A stretch of DNA of 50,072 nucleotides from an uncultured Blautia sp. GTDB taxonomy: Bacteria; Bacillota; Clostridia; Lachnospirales; Lachnospiraceae. The translations under genes were made by a program, and so were the position numbers. The notes under the pieces are model-generated. The model did not search any database and was not told the origin of the DNA. It saw only the letters and a list, made by a program, of their open reading frames with translations. The stretch is from positions 1 through 50,072 of the forward strand of contig USDN01000016.1 in NCBI GenBank assembly GCA_900553515.1. The letters are read 5' to 3'. Of this stretch, positions 21,723-30,755 are shown piece after piece (within the stretch, counting starts at the first letter, position 1; every line of letters begins with the position of its first letter).

Positions 21723-24170
21723 TTAATATTTCACAGCCTCCAGATATGTGATAAAAACATTTCCGGCTTTCTGGAACAGTGTCGTACTGTCGTTCAGACC
21801 ATAAGGCTTCACTTCCCCTGTTGCCGGATCTAAAAGCCAGGTATTATATTCATCGTATCCCACGATCACTCTGCTGGAATTTTCGCCGGTCTTAACGATC
21901 ACGGCTCTCTGAGCGCTGACTTCATAAAGAATATTTTCCAGACTGCATCCGGAAAGATCTATGATCGTTCCCTGATCTCCCATGCCTTCCTGAAGGACTT
22001 TTTTATCCCAGGAGCCTGTCCTTATAATATCAGGGATATCTTCTGTATTCAAGGTAATCTGTGTTCTGACATTTCCCCTTTCCCATACATACTGCTGTGC
22101 ACGGTTCAGCACCACGCCGGTAAGAGCATCCGCTCTCTTTACAGCAGCAGCCGGATTGGTCCATGTACTGTCCAGTCCTCCTTTTCCATATACATAATAC
22201 AGTTCTTCTTCCGGAGTTTCCACCTGAAGTTTTACCACATGCTCCTTTACACTGCGCATTTTTGCATGAAGGATCAGAGGTTTATCTGATTCCGGACTGT
22301 CTTCAAAAGTCAGACGGGTCATCGTTCCCTGTCTGTCTGAACTGGTCTGTTCCACAGACACCAGTTTAGCAGTGGTATTTCCATTATTCATGATATTATC
22401 TTTTTTTTGGACAGAATAGCCTTTTTCCGTCTTTGCCGCCAGCTGGAATTCCATTAAAGTCCTTCCAACTGTCACATCAATGATATAAAGCCCCTCCTGA
22501 TGGTATTCTTTTTTCACATTCCCCTTAAAATCTTCAATCTTAAAGGAAGTAAGCCCTTCCCTGGAGTGGCCGTTTTCATCTGTGATAATATCCCCGCTCT
22601 GCAGAATACCGTAGATCAGATCCTCGTTCATAAAGCCCAGAGTACGAAGCTCCTGTGCTTCTGCCGGGGCTATCATCCTGGTTTTCTGGGAATCAAAATC
22701 CATCATTTCTATCTGTCCTGCATTTTCTCCCTGGGATACGATCCAGGCTGCGTGAGCATTGGTATCAGAAACCACAAAGTTATCACTGTTGATTCCCTCA
22801 GCCAGTATCTTATAACTGCTCTCATCAATGTTGATCTGGTAAAGATCCTTTGCCAGCACCAGGAACAGCTGATTTTCCTTATTTACATAAGAGAGGATCC
22901 CCAGATCATCATTGAGGAACTCATAGGATTCCGTACTTGGTATAAATACTTTTTCCTCAACCATATTCTGGTCATTGCTGTAGTGATAAACCCCCACGCC
23001 ACTGTATCCTTCATGATTTCCACGGCTCATATAACCATAGACCATAAAGTTTACATCTCCGTCTTTTTCCACACTGAGAAGCTTGATCCCATGATCTGTA
23101 GAGGCGTCCCGGAAATCGCTGTTTTCCTGTTTTCGAAAACTGAACACATCTACAAATTTACCGTTTTCCGGAACATAAGTCCAAAGCTCTCCCTCACGTA
23201 CAAAGGCTACTACTTCAGCCTCTTCATTTGTCATATAGGAAACCTCTTTGTCTCCCACCCCAAGAAGCAGACCTCTGTCGCTGATCACAGAAAGCCGGGG
23301 ATCAAAAATCTGAGATGCAGAACGCTGAAAATCAAGAAGCATGATCCTGGATTCCGTATACCGCATCCTGAAAAAATCTGTTACATTATAATATTCTGCT
23401 TTTCCCTCATCATTATTTGCTGTGATCTCATATTCCAGCTGAATACTTGCTGTAGTTTCATTTATATCCTTGATCACCGGGATCCCCTCCCGGGACATCT
23501 GGGGAAGAAGGTTTCCCCAGCTTACGTCTGACAAAGCAGACGAAATACTGATATTGTTAAAATTTCTTGCTCCGCTCTCAGAAACCTCCAGATAAACGGA
23601 CAGATCATCGGCCATAGTCTTGTCCATACATTTCCGGGCAAAATCTTTTACAAAAGCCACATACTCAGAAACTTTTGTAACCGAACGGGAAACTACTCTT
23701 GTATAGTAATAAGCCTCTCCCGTATCTGTATCCAGCGTAATCTGCATAGAATATTCCTGATTCATCAGAAGGCCGGAACTGATCTCTACGGATGTCCTTA
23801 AATAGCCTTCTGCTTCCTCAAGGGCATTGATCTTTCTGTTTTCGATCACCTTTCTTCCATCTGAACTTCGTATCTCATATGCAAGACTTTTCACTTCTGA
23901 CTCATGAGGGTCGATCACCAGTTTAAGCTGTTTGGTCGTGTCAAGAGGTGTCACGCACTCCCGGACAAAATCTGCCTGCATAGGCTCCCGATATCCTTGC
24001 ATAAGATTGGACAGCGTTCCTCCAAAATCCACCATAACCTCCGGCAGGACAGGATTGTTCATATCCGAACGGTCGTCTGTTGACCGGCTGTTCATCAATA
24101 TCGCAGTTCCGGCTACTCCAAGGATAAATACCAGGAACAGCACTCCGAACCTGGGGAAAAATCTTTTCAT
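21723..24170 (-). CDS. Large exported protein with C-terminal C39-like degenerate domain
   Basis: The 815-residue protein begins with an N-terminal membrane anchor or signal (MKRFF, then VLFLVFILGVAGTAI) and is otherwise extracellular. The middle (about 300-600) has repeating beta-rich blocks (for example VVAFVREGELWTYVPENGKF, FLVLAKDLYQINIDESSYKI), suggesting a beta-propeller. The last 75 residues (LSGCSLENILYEVSAQRAVI, VIVGYDEYNTWLLDPATGEV) resemble the end of a papain-like C39 peptidase, but the His normally before VVGYD is replaced by Arg/Ser. I recognise no named family. It starts six bases after the methyltransferase stop, so the two are probably co-transcribed. Confidence 0.75.
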   Translation of the reverse strand: MKRFFPRFGVLFLVFILGVAGTAILMNSRSTDDRSDMNNPVLPEVMVDFGGTLSNLMQGYREPMQADFVRECVTPLDTTKQLKLVIDPHESEVKSLAYEIRSSDGRKVIENRKINALEEAEGYLRTSVEISSGLLMNQEYSMQITLDTDTGEAYYYTRVVSRSVTKVSEYVAFVKDFARKCMDKTMADDLSVYLEVSESGARNFNNISISSALSDVSWGNLLPQMSREGIPVIKDINETTASIQLEYEITANNDEGKAEYYNVTDFFRMRYTESRIMLLDFQRSASQIFDPRLSVISDRGLLLGVGDKEVSYMTNEEAEVVAFVREGELWTYVPENGKFVDVFSFRKQENSDFRDASTDHGIKLLSVEKDGDVNFMVYGYMSRGNHEGYSGVGVYHYSNDQNMVEEKVFIPSTESYEFLNDDLGILSYVNKENQLFLVLAKDLYQINIDESSYKILAEGINSDNFVVSDTNAHAAWIVSQGENAGQIEMMDFDSQKTRMIAPAEAQELRTLGFMNEDLIYGILQSGDIITDENGHSREGLTSFKIEDFKGNVKKEYHQEGLYIIDVTVGRTLMEFQLAAKTEKGYSVQKKDNIMNNGNTTAKLVSVEQTSSDRQGTMTRLTFEDSPESDKPLILHAKMRSVKEHVVKLQVETPEEELYYVYGKGGLDSTWTNPAAAVKRADALTGVVLNRAQQYVWERGNVRTQITLNTEDIPDIIRTGSWDKKVLQEGMGDQGTIIDLSGCSLENILYEVSAQRAVIVKTGENSSRVIVGYDEYNTWLLDPATGEVKPYGLNDSTTLFQKAGNVFITYLEAVKY

Positions 24171-24176
24171 TTTGTA

Positions 24177-25331
24177 TTATACATCTCCCTTCTCAGGATA
24201 CAAAAGCTTCTCCAGTGTCAGATCTCCGTGAATGGCCTCTGTCATGTTCCGGAGATCCTCCATTCCCTGTTTTTTTCCACCTTTTACCGCACGGATCAGA
24301 AGATTCTTAGGAGTATGCTCCATATCAATAAATTCAAGGATCTGCGTAGTGTATCCTTTGGATTCCAGAAGATTCGCCCGTATGCCGTCTGTGATAAGAG
24401 CTGACAGACGTTCCTTTAATATTCCATATTTTAAAACAGGTCCTAAAAGCTCACTGCTGATCTTTGCATTCAATTCATGCTGACAGCAGGGAACTGAAAA
24501 AATAACCTCTGCATCCCACTCCACAGCCTTTGCCAAAGCATAGTCTGTTGCCTTGTCACAGGCATGAAGAGTCACCACCATATCCACTTTCTGAAGCCCC
24601 TGATAGCCTGCAATATCTCCCTGGAGGAAATGAAGCTTATCATAGCCGTAGCTTTCTGCCAGACGGCTGCAGTTCTCAATCACATCCGCCTTCAGATCAA
24701 GGCCAATGATATTTACATCATATCCCCGGAGCTCTCTGAGGAAATAATACATAGCAAAAGTCAGATAGGATTTTCCGCAGCCAAAGTCCACAATGGTGAT
24801 CTCTCTGTCCCTGGAAAGTTTTGGAAGAATATCCTCAATAAATTCCAGGAAACGATTGATCTGCTTATATTTGTCATAAGATGATACATGTACTTTACCT
24901 TCCGGACTCATAACCCCTAAGTCTACCAGAAACGGCACCGGGGTACCCTCTGGAAGAATATACTGTTTCACCCGGTTATGTGAAAGGATCTTTACGTTTT
25001 CCTTCACTTCATGAGGTTTTACTTTAATCGTCTGCTTTCCTTTTTTGCTGACCAGAACACTTCCATCAGAACGGCGTCCCTGAACCTGAAGCTGGGAATA
25101 GTCTCCGGAAAGGCACTGTTCCATATAAGAAAGGAGTTCTTCTCTGGTATAGTTACTGTGCAGGACTTTCTGTCCCACTGTAGAAGATGCCTGGTAAAGG
25201 ATCCGGCCCTTCAGTTCTACAGGGCGGATCCGCACTCTTGTAGGAATATCTTTTTTTCTGCTTCCACTAAGTACTGCCAGGATCAGATCCTCACTGATCT
25301 GATTTTCCAAAAATTCCTGTATTGTTTTCAT
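24177..25331 (-). CDS. Class I SAM-dependent methyltransferase (METTL25-like)
   Basis: The 384-residue cytoplasmic protein has a Rossmann methyltransferase domain in its second half: motif I ITIVDFGCGKSYLTFAMYYF, then IIGLDLKADVIENC, LHFLQGDIAGY and VVTLHACDKATDYALAKAV. EVIFSVPCCQHELNAKI carries the Cys-Cys-x-His pattern found in RRNAD1/METTL25-type enzymes. Residues 1-150 form a separate basic domain that may bind RNA. The substrate is unknown to me; rRNA is a guess. GAGG precedes the ATG. Confidence 0.8.
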   Translation of the reverse strand: MKTIQEFLENQISEDLILAVLSGSRKKDIPTRVRIRPVELKGRILYQASSTVGQKVLHSNYTREELLSYMEQCLSGDYSQLQVQGRRSDGSVLVSKKGKQTIKVKPHEVKENVKILSHNRVKQYILPEGTPVPFLVDLGVMSPEGKVHVSSYDKYKQINRFLEFIEDILPKLSRDREITIVDFGCGKSYLTFAMYYFLRELRGYDVNIIGLDLKADVIENCSRLAESYGYDKLHFLQGDIAGYQGLQKVDMVVTLHACDKATDYALAKAVEWDAEVIFSVPCCQHELNAKISSELLGPVLKYGILKERLSALITDGIRANLLESKGYTTQILEFIDMEHTPKNLLIRAVKGGKKQGMEDLRNMTEAIHGDLTLEKLLYPEKGDV

Positions 25332-25399
25332 ACTTTTAACCTCTAACTATTCAGCAGCTGCTGCCCCATACAGATCTTAAAAATATCTGCTTTTAAGTT

Positions 25400-25753
25400 T
25401 CAATAGCCCTGACAGCGTTTTTTCCTGCAGCGCCTTTCGGAAATATCCTGCCAGAAAAGTACCTGGAGCAGTTCATCTGACACTTCTTCCATTCCATTTT
25501 TTTCCTGAATGACATACTTTACCCGTTCATACTCTTTTCTGAACATCCACTGATCCGGATATTCATCATAAATCCTGCTGCCCTGATAATCCAGAAGGTC
25601 ACACTCCTCACGGATATATTCCTGAAGCTTTCTGGCTGTCTGCGGATACCGGGATCTCATCAGTTCCGTTTCCCTTTCCTGCTGCATCTCTCTGTCATAC
25701 ATCTCGGAACCCGCATATACTGCATAAAACGGAAAAAATTCATCATGATACAT
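25400..25753 (-). CDS. Small hypothetical protein
   Basis: This 117-residue frame is rich in Arg, Glu and Tyr (MYHDEFFPFYAVYAGSEMYD, later YQGSRIYDEYPDQWMFRKEY) and ends in a Cys/Arg tail (RRCRKKRCQGY). It has no signal peptide or membrane helix and looks all-helical. GGGGAGGA lies 13 bases before the ATG, rather far. I do not recognise the family. It lies between mtnN and the methyltransferase on the same strand and may be co-transcribed. Confidence 0.55.
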   Translation of the reverse strand: MYHDEFFPFYAVYAGSEMYDREMQQERETELMRSRYPQTARKLQEYIREECDLLDYQGSRIYDEYPDQWMFRKEYERVKYVIQEKNGMEEVSDELLQVLFWQDISERRCRKKRCQGY

Positions 25754-25858
25754 AAGCTGCCGTCTTCCTCCCCTTCTGACCTCTGCTTTTAAGCTATGCA
25801 GATATCGGCTGAAGGTTCCAGATCCTGCTGAAATTTTTCTCTGATCGATCTGTCTTTT

Positions 25859-26563
25859 TTATCCCTGGATATTTCTTAATATTCTTCTGGTAAGTTTTAC
25901 ACTGTGCTGGATCGCCAGTTTTTCAAATGCAGGATAATCTACATGGGCGCTTCCATCTGCCTTATCGGAAATAGCCCGGATCACCAGAAATGGAATATGG
26001 TTCAGTACAGCTGCATGAGCAATGGCTGCCCCTTCCATCTCTACTGCATAAGCTCCGAATTCATTAACAATAAAATCCTTCACTCCCTGGTCTGCCACAA
26101 ACTGATCTCCGGAAGCGATCCGTCCTTCAAATACCTGGATATCCGGATTGACTTCTCTGCATGCTTCCACAGCCAGACGGCGCAGAGCCTCATCACTCTG
26201 GAAAGAAAACTGTTCCATCTGCGGAACCTGGCCCTTTTTATATCCAAAAGCCACTGCATCCATATCATGATGAACAAGATCTGTAGAAACCACGATGTCT
26301 CCAATGTTAATATCATTATTCAGACTTCCTGCAATACCTGTATTAATCACAACCTCCGCCTGAAAATCATCTGCCAGAATCTGTGTACACACAGCTGCAT
26401 TCACCTTACCAATACCGGATTGTACCACCACCACATTTTTTCCTTCCAGAGTTCCTGCATAGAACTCCATAGATGCTTTACGTGTGATCTCTATATCCTG
26501 CATCAGCTCCTTCAGTCCTGCAACTTCATCAGCCATTGCTCCAATAATTCCAATACGTCTCAT
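25859..26563 (-). CDS. mtnN: 5'-methylthioadenosine/S-adenosylhomocysteine nucleosidase
   Basis: The 234-residue enzyme cleaves adenine from methylthioadenosine and S-adenosylhomocysteine, recycling SAM by-products and feeding AI-2 precursors. It shows RRIGIIGAMADEVAGL, VVVQSGIGKVNAAVCTQIL, VINTGIAGSLNNDINIGDIV, AVEMEGAAIAHA with the catalytic Glu, and VIRAISDKADGSA with the catalytic Asp. AAAGGAG sits before ATG 26563; an upstream in-frame start at 26587 would include the ribosome site and is rejected. Its promoter shares the -35 region with the divergent TSCPD gene. Confidence 0.95.
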   Translation of the reverse strand: MRRIGIIGAMADEVAGLKELMQDIEITRKASMEFYAGTLEGKNVVVVQSGIGKVNAAVCTQILADDFQAEVVINTGIAGSLNNDINIGDIVVSTDLVHHDMDAVAFGYKKGQVPQMEQFSFQSDEALRRLAVEACREVNPDIQVFEGRIASGDQFVADQGVKDFIVNEFGAYAVEMEGAAIAHAAVLNHIPFLVIRAISDKADGSAHVDYPAFEKLAIQHSVKLTRRILRNIQG

Positions 26564-26637
26564 TATAAAACTCTCCTTTACAGGCAAAACACCCTGTTGT
26601 CTTCTTATTTTTTAAAAAAGTGAATTGTTCCTTTTCA

Positions 26638-26664
26638 GTTACCGTGAACGAAGTGAACAGTAAC
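26638..26664. repeat. Palindromic element in the mtnN leader
   Basis: GTTAC at 26638-26642 pairs with GTAAC at 26660-26664, with further imperfect pairing of the inner GTGAAC-type repeats. The core motif GTTACTGTTCAC (minus strand) recurs in altered form at 26744-26760 on the other side of the promoters, suggesting a small dispersed repeat. Confidence 0.5.
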
Positions 26665-26680
26665 GCCTTTTCACTTATGT

Positions 26681-26709
26681 ATTATAACAAAAGTTCCGTT
26701 TATATGGAA
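26681..26709 (-). promoter_or_regulatory. mtnN promoter
   Basis: TTCCAT, 17 bp, TATAAT on the minus strand. The -35 hexamer (26709-26704) lies within the -35 of the opposite promoter. Confidence 0.65.
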
Positions 26710-26733
26710 ACTTTTTTTCAATTCTGTTATAAT
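26705..26733 (+). promoter_or_regulatory. TSCPD gene promoter
   Basis: TGGAAA, 17 bp, TATAAT on the plus strand, back to back with the mtnN promoter and sharing its -35 bases. The leader of about 110 nt contains a hairpin, GTTGCTGT-TC-ACAGCAAC, at 26750-26767. Confidence 0.65.
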
Positions 26734-26848
26734 GTCTTACGGTGTTACTGTTGCTGTTCACAGCAACGTGCCGTGTAAACAGCAGCGTGTTACTTTTCAC
26801 AATCATCTAGGAGTTATATATTCAGATCAACCAAAGGAGGAACAATAG

Positions 26849-27091
26849 ATGATTTTCAAAACAAAAGGTGTCTGCTCCAGCGCTATTGAATTTGAGCTGG
26901 ATGACGAAAAAAAGATTCATAATGTCAAATTTCAGGGTGGATGCTCTGGAAACACACAGGGTGTCGCCAAACTTGTAGAAGGAATGGATGCAGAAGAAGT
27001 GATCCGTCGTCTGGACGGAATCCGCTGCGGTCATCGCCCAACTTCATGTCCTGACCAGTTATCTCGTGCCGTAAAAGAAGCACTGCAGTAA
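26849..27091 (+). CDS. TSCPD-domain protein (TIGR03905 family)
   Basis: The 80-residue protein matches the small four-Cys TSCPD family: FKTKGVCSSAIEFEL, VKFQGGCSGNTQGVAKLVEG and GIRCGHRPTSCPDQLSRAVK, with conserved Cys at about 9, 32, 61 and 68. The TSCPD domain is also found at the C-terminus of class II ribonucleotide reductases, where it binds metal; the free-standing form has no assigned role. AAAGGAGG precedes the ATG. Single gene with its own promoter and terminator. Confidence 0.9.
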   Translation: MIFKTKGVCSSAIEFELDDEKKIHNVKFQGGCSGNTQGVAKLVEGMDAEEVIRRLDGIRCGHRPTSCPDQLSRAVKEALQ

Positions 27092-27093
27092 TT

Positions 27094-27136
27094 AAAAAGC
27101 TGTGAGCTGACATATCCGCCAGTTCACAGCTTTTTT
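27094..27136 (+). terminator. Terminator of the TSCPD gene
   Basis: AAAAAGCTGTGAGCTG pairs with CAGTTCACAGCTTTTTT with one internal mismatch. T runs on both strands mean it can also serve the convergent RNase gene. Confidence 0.85.
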
Positions 27137-27164
27137 ATTCACTCCATCAGATTCATTTCTCTTT

Positions 27165-28781
27165 TTATCTGTCGCTTCTGTCCCATTTATCACAAAGGGA
27201 TTGTATTTCCCTGGAAAAGCGTTCCAAATCCTTATTTGCGCATCCCTCATTCTTTCGGATCACTGACATAAGTCTCTGACCCATTGCAACCAGTTTCTGG
27301 AAAGCCCGGGCAGCTCTGGTACTCTTCGGTGACATATGTGTCTTTTCAAGTTTTACACCAGCTGTTTCAAAAATACAGACATTGTCTTTCAGATCATACA
27401 CCGTTCCACTGAAAGGCGCAACTGCATCCAGTCCCTTTTCTTCACAAAGTCTCTCTGCAAAAAGATCTGTTACCGTATCTTCACCATGGGTCACAAAAAC
27501 TCTTTGTGGTTTTTTATCAAAAGCACCTATCCAGTCAAGAAGTCCATTTACATCTGCGTGTCCACTGATTCCGGGCATCTGACAGATTTCTGCAGCCACA
27601 TAAACATCTTCACCAAAAAGCTTTACCTCTTTTGCTCCCTCAAGAAGTGATCTTCCAAGGGTTCCTACTGCCTGATATCCAACAAAAAGAATCGTATTAT
27701 TTTTATTCCAAAGATTATGTTTCAAATGGTGTTTGATACGTCCGGCATCGCACATTCCACTGGCGGAAATAATCACCTTGCATTCTTCGTCAAAATTGAT
27801 CGCCTTGGAATCTTCACTTGTAACAGAAGTTTTTAATCCCGGAAAACTTATAGGATTGATCCCCTTCCGGATCAGAGAAATAGCCTCCTCATCAAAACAG
27901 TCATAACGATGCTCCCCAAAGATAGTAGTAGCCTCATTTGCCAGAGGGCTGTCTACATATACTTTAAAATTCCCATGTCCGGTAACTCTTCCTTCTTCTT
28001 TGATCTGCCTGATAAAATAAAGCATTTCCTGTGTACGGCCTACAGCAAAGGAAGGAATCACCAGGTTTCCGCCCCTGTCAAAGGTCCGCTGGATCACATC
28101 ACTTAAAATTCCCACATAGTCTGGTCTGTCTCCATGGCTTCTGTCTCCATAAGTAGATTCCATGACTACATAATCCGCCTCATGCAGATAAATAGGATCT
28201 TTGATCAGAGGCTGTGCCGTATTTCCAATGTCTCCGGAAAAAACAATTTTTCTTTCTTCCCCATCTTCCACAATGGTAATCTCAATGCTTGCCGACCCCA
28301 AAAGATGACCTGCATCTACAAAACGTACTGAAATTCCCTCTGCCGGAGCTATGATCTTTTCGTAAGGACAGGGAACAAAATTACGAATTACTCCCAGTGC
28401 ATCCTCCATCGTATAGGCAGGTATAAATTCCGGTTTTCCCTGACGACGACCCTTACGATTCCTCCACTCCGCCTCGAACATCTGGATATGGGCACTGTCA
28501 CGGAGCATGATATCGCACAAATGGCAGGTAGCCTCTGTGGCATAAATCGGACCCTGAAATCCTTTTGCATAAATTGCAGGAAGATTTCCGGAATGATCCA
28601 TATGCGCATGTGTCAGGAGCACAAAATCCAAATCTCCCGGATTTATGGGGATTTCCTTATTTTCATAATAATTAGGTCCCTGCTCCATACCACAGTCTAC
28701 CAGAAACTTCCGACCGGCAACCTCCAGATAATAACAGCTTCCAGTGACCTCATGTGTCGCGCCAATAAATGTAATCTTCAT
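27165..28781 (-). CDS. Beta-CASP metallo-beta-lactamase RNase
   Basis: The 538-residue protein has the MBL metal site THAHMDHSGNLPAI (57-70), a later DAGHLLGS and SGDIGN, then the beta-CASP block with VMESTYGDRSH, NLVIPSFAVGRTQEM, ISASGMCDAGRIKHHL and PGISGHADVNGL. This order is typical of CPSF-like RNA-processing nucleases (YsgX/KH-less archaeal CPSF type). A C-terminal basic extension of about 60 residues is present. It acts on RNA in the cytoplasm; the substrate is unknown. AAAGGGGG precedes the ATG. Confidence 0.9.
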   Translation of the reverse strand: MKITFIGATHEVTGSCYYLEVAGRKFLVDCGMEQGPNYYENKEIPINPGDLDFVLLTHAHMDHSGNLPAIYAKGFQGPIYATEATCHLCDIMLRDSAHIQMFEAEWRNRKGRRQGKPEFIPAYTMEDALGVIRNFVPCPYEKIIAPAEGISVRFVDAGHLLGSASIEITIVEDGEERKIVFSGDIGNTAQPLIKDPIYLHEADYVVMESTYGDRSHGDRPDYVGILSDVIQRTFDRGGNLVIPSFAVGRTQEMLYFIRQIKEEGRVTGHGNFKVYVDSPLANEATTIFGEHRYDCFDEEAISLIRKGINPISFPGLKTSVTSEDSKAINFDEECKVIISASGMCDAGRIKHHLKHNLWNKNNTILFVGYQAVGTLGRSLLEGAKEVKLFGEDVYVAAEICQMPGISGHADVNGLLDWIGAFDKKPQRVFVTHGEDTVTDLFAERLCEEKGLDAVAPFSGTVYDLKDNVCIFETAGVKLEKTHMSPKSTRAARAFQKLVAMGQRLMSVIRKNEGCANKDLERFSREIQSLCDKWDRSDR

Positions 28782-29198
28782 ATGAAAGCCCCCTTTTGTC
28801 AGACATTCTTTCTGTTATAATATATTTTGTAATTATTATACACGATATCTCTCTTTTTTAACAGTTATTTTTCAAAGAAAAAGAAGTCAGTACGAGGCAG
28901 GACTTTAAAAGCCCTGCCTCGTAGCTGGAATTCTGTCGTATAATTTTTTGTTTGCTGGTTTCAAATCTAATTATATGTACGAATATTCTTTTTTACATCT
29001 TAACCTGTGCGAGTTCTGCTGCAAACATTTTCCGCTGTCAGGATGGTAACGGTGTTTACAATTATTTTTTTATGATTTCATCCCGCAGTCCGCGTCCATG
29101 TTTCGCTATTCAATTGTAAAAGTATTCCTGATCTTCACCACCTGCCCGCTTCCCGCGCATAGCGTCCCTGAAATACGCTGGAATGGAGACGAGGCTAG
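28782..29198. other. Non-coding gap with one hairpin
   Basis: No convincing gene lies in this 417-bp stretch. TACGAGGCAGG at 28891-28901 pairs with CCTGCCTCGTA at 28913-28923, an 11-bp hairpin; on the minus strand it is followed by CTTCTTTTTC and may end the transcript of the secreted protein at 29199-29690. The rest is AT-rich with no clear repeats. A TATAAT on the minus strand near 28840 may belong to the RNase gene promoter. Confidence 0.5.
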
Positions 29199-29690
29199 TT
29201 AGTTGATCAAGATACCTTGAGTCAAGGTTGAAGTTGACTCTTTAGAACCGTCCTTGGCTGCATGATAGCCGCGGACACGGTAATACGTACCGCTTGGAAC
29301 AATGACTGTTAAGCCTTTGCTGAGGCTTGTAACATTATTAGCTGTGAATCTCCAGTATTTATATGTTCCATAACTGCCATCTTTTTTCTGCTCCAGATAT
29401 AAATATAAATACACTTCATCGCAAACATGATGACACTGAGTCACTCCATGAATTCCAATCTCGTTACTAGAAATTCTCTGAACTTTTACTGTTCCTGAAT
29501 TCAAATGATTACCACGAAGGAAACTATATTTGGTATCTTCTGCATAGTCCTCTGTAGTTTCTTCCACAGTTATTTCATCCAAAATACTAGATGCTTGCAC
29601 CATACTTACAGAAGTGCTGAACATCATAGCCATCATTCCCACTGCAAGTCCTACTCTCAGCTTTTGTTTCCATTTACTTATTTCTATCAC
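29199..29690 (-). CDS. Small secreted protein resembling DUF6147
   Basis: The 163-residue protein has a basic N-terminus and hydrophobic core (VGLAVGMMAMMFSTSVSMVQAS), so it is exported. The mature part has TQCHHVCDEVYLYLYLEQ, then YKYWRFTANNVTSLSKGLTV and TYYRVRGYHAAKDGS, a beta-rich pattern I associate with DUF6147 proteins of Lachnospiraceae. Function unknown. The frame starts at GTG with AAGGA immediately before it, a tight spacing, so the exact start is uncertain. It lies 62 bp after the DUF4367-like gene on the same strand, probably in the same regulon. Confidence 0.7.
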   Translation of the reverse strand: MIEISKWKQKLRVGLAVGMMAMMFSTSVSMVQASSILDEITVEETTEDYAEDTKYSFLRGNHLNSGTVKVQRISSNEIGIHGVTQCHHVCDEVYLYLYLEQKKDGSYGTYKYWRFTANNVTSLSKGLTVIVPSGTYYRVRGYHAAKDGSKESTSTLTQGILIN

Positions 29691-29752
29691 TTCCTTTTTC
29701 TTGTAAACATCCCTTACATACTTAATACGACCATTTCAAAAATAAATCACGT

Positions 29753-30610
29753 TTAAAACACCATATTTTCTAAAATGTTTATAAGTTCTTTTTCATCTAT
29801 TTTTCCAGATAAGGAATATACAACATCATTAATTTCCCATTGTGCAGTATAACTTGGTATTTTATCCTGCTTGTTCTGAATATTTTCAATCACTACTTTT
29901 ATTCCTTCTTTATTTTTTATAATATTTTTGTTTTTCCTCCCATGCATACTTGTAATTTTGCTTGCCGTATCTTCATTCTGAATATCTGCATATAATACAA
30001 TTATATTTTCCCCATACTCATACTCAACTCGAACTAATCCTACTGTTTCATTTATTTCATAATTAAAAAACTCAAAATTTCCTGGTCGATAATAAAATTC
30101 CGGCATATCAATCCCTAATTGGTTTTCAATATCTTCAATCGCCTCATATTCGTCCATGTTTATATCTTCATTTTCATCATCGTTTCCTACAACTATCCTG
30201 GTATCATCTCCTGCCAGATAGCGTATTCCTTTTACAAAATAATTTCTATTCGCCTCGCTTGTCATACTGGCCGCAAATATACACGCACAACACAGAATCG
30301 CCACACCGGCCACTCTTCCAAAACAGATTTTTCTGTGCAGGGGAACAATTTTTGTCCGAATATCAGGTTCTATATCATCTTCCTGATATATACCATCTGC
30401 CTTCAAGCGATTTATCAGGTCCTGATAGGAACGTACTTCCTCTTCATCCGTAGATTCATAAACCTCCGAATCTCCGTCTGCAAAAAGTTCCCGCTCCATC
30501 TCTTCAGCCATTTTAATATACTGTTCATCCAGAAATGAACTATGTCCTTGTTTTTTGTCAGATGCCTGATTATTTTTCTGTTTTCCATTTTTTTTGAATT
30601 CTTTTCTCAT
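29753..30610 (-). CDS. DUF4367-like single-pass membrane protein, likely anti-sigma factor
   Basis: From ATG 30610 (GGGAG six bases upstream) the protein has 285 residues; an in-frame TTG at 30676 lacks a ribosome site. A Lys/Asn-rich cytoplasmic start and an acidic helical segment (residues about 30-90) precede one membrane helix (VAGVAILCCACIFAASM, about 117-133). The outer part, with GIDMPEFYYRPGNFEFFNYE, resembles DUF4367. This layout is that of ECF anti-sigma partners: inner helical binding region, one helix, outer sensor. The sigma factor at 31842-32372 is on the same strand but separated by murG on the other. Confidence 0.65.
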   Translation of the reverse strand: MRKEFKKNGKQKNNQASDKKQGHSSFLDEQYIKMAEEMERELFADGDSEVYESTDEEEVRSYQDLINRLKADGIYQEDDIEPDIRTKIVPLHRKICFGRVAGVAILCCACIFAASMTSEANRNYFVKGIRYLAGDDTRIVVGNDDENEDINMDEYEAIEDIENQLGIDMPEFYYRPGNFEFFNYEINETVGLVRVEYEYGENIIVLYADIQNEDTASKITSMHGRKNKNIIKNKEGIKVVIENIQNKQDKIPSYTAQWEINDVVYSLSGKIDEKELINILENMVF

Positions 30611-30689
30611 TGTTTTCTCCCAATGATCGATTCTCTGACATTTATGTTTTCGTTTTTGATTTTCATGTTTTTTCAACCATTATCTTTTC

Positions 30690-30718
30690 TTGACAATTCT
30701 GCCTTGTTGGTTCATATT
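30690..30718 (+). promoter_or_regulatory. murG promoter
   Basis: TTGACA, 17 bp, CATATT. The start would lie near 30725, only about 30 bp before the murG ATG. Confidence 0.65.
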
Positions 30719-30755
30719 TATTGGTAACAAAAAGATTTTTCAGGAGGAATTCCCT

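Noticed and set aside
26564..26700. SAM or SAH riboswitch in the mtnN leader
   Set aside because: The leader shows only a GTTAC palindrome and no conserved core of known SAM or SAH classes.
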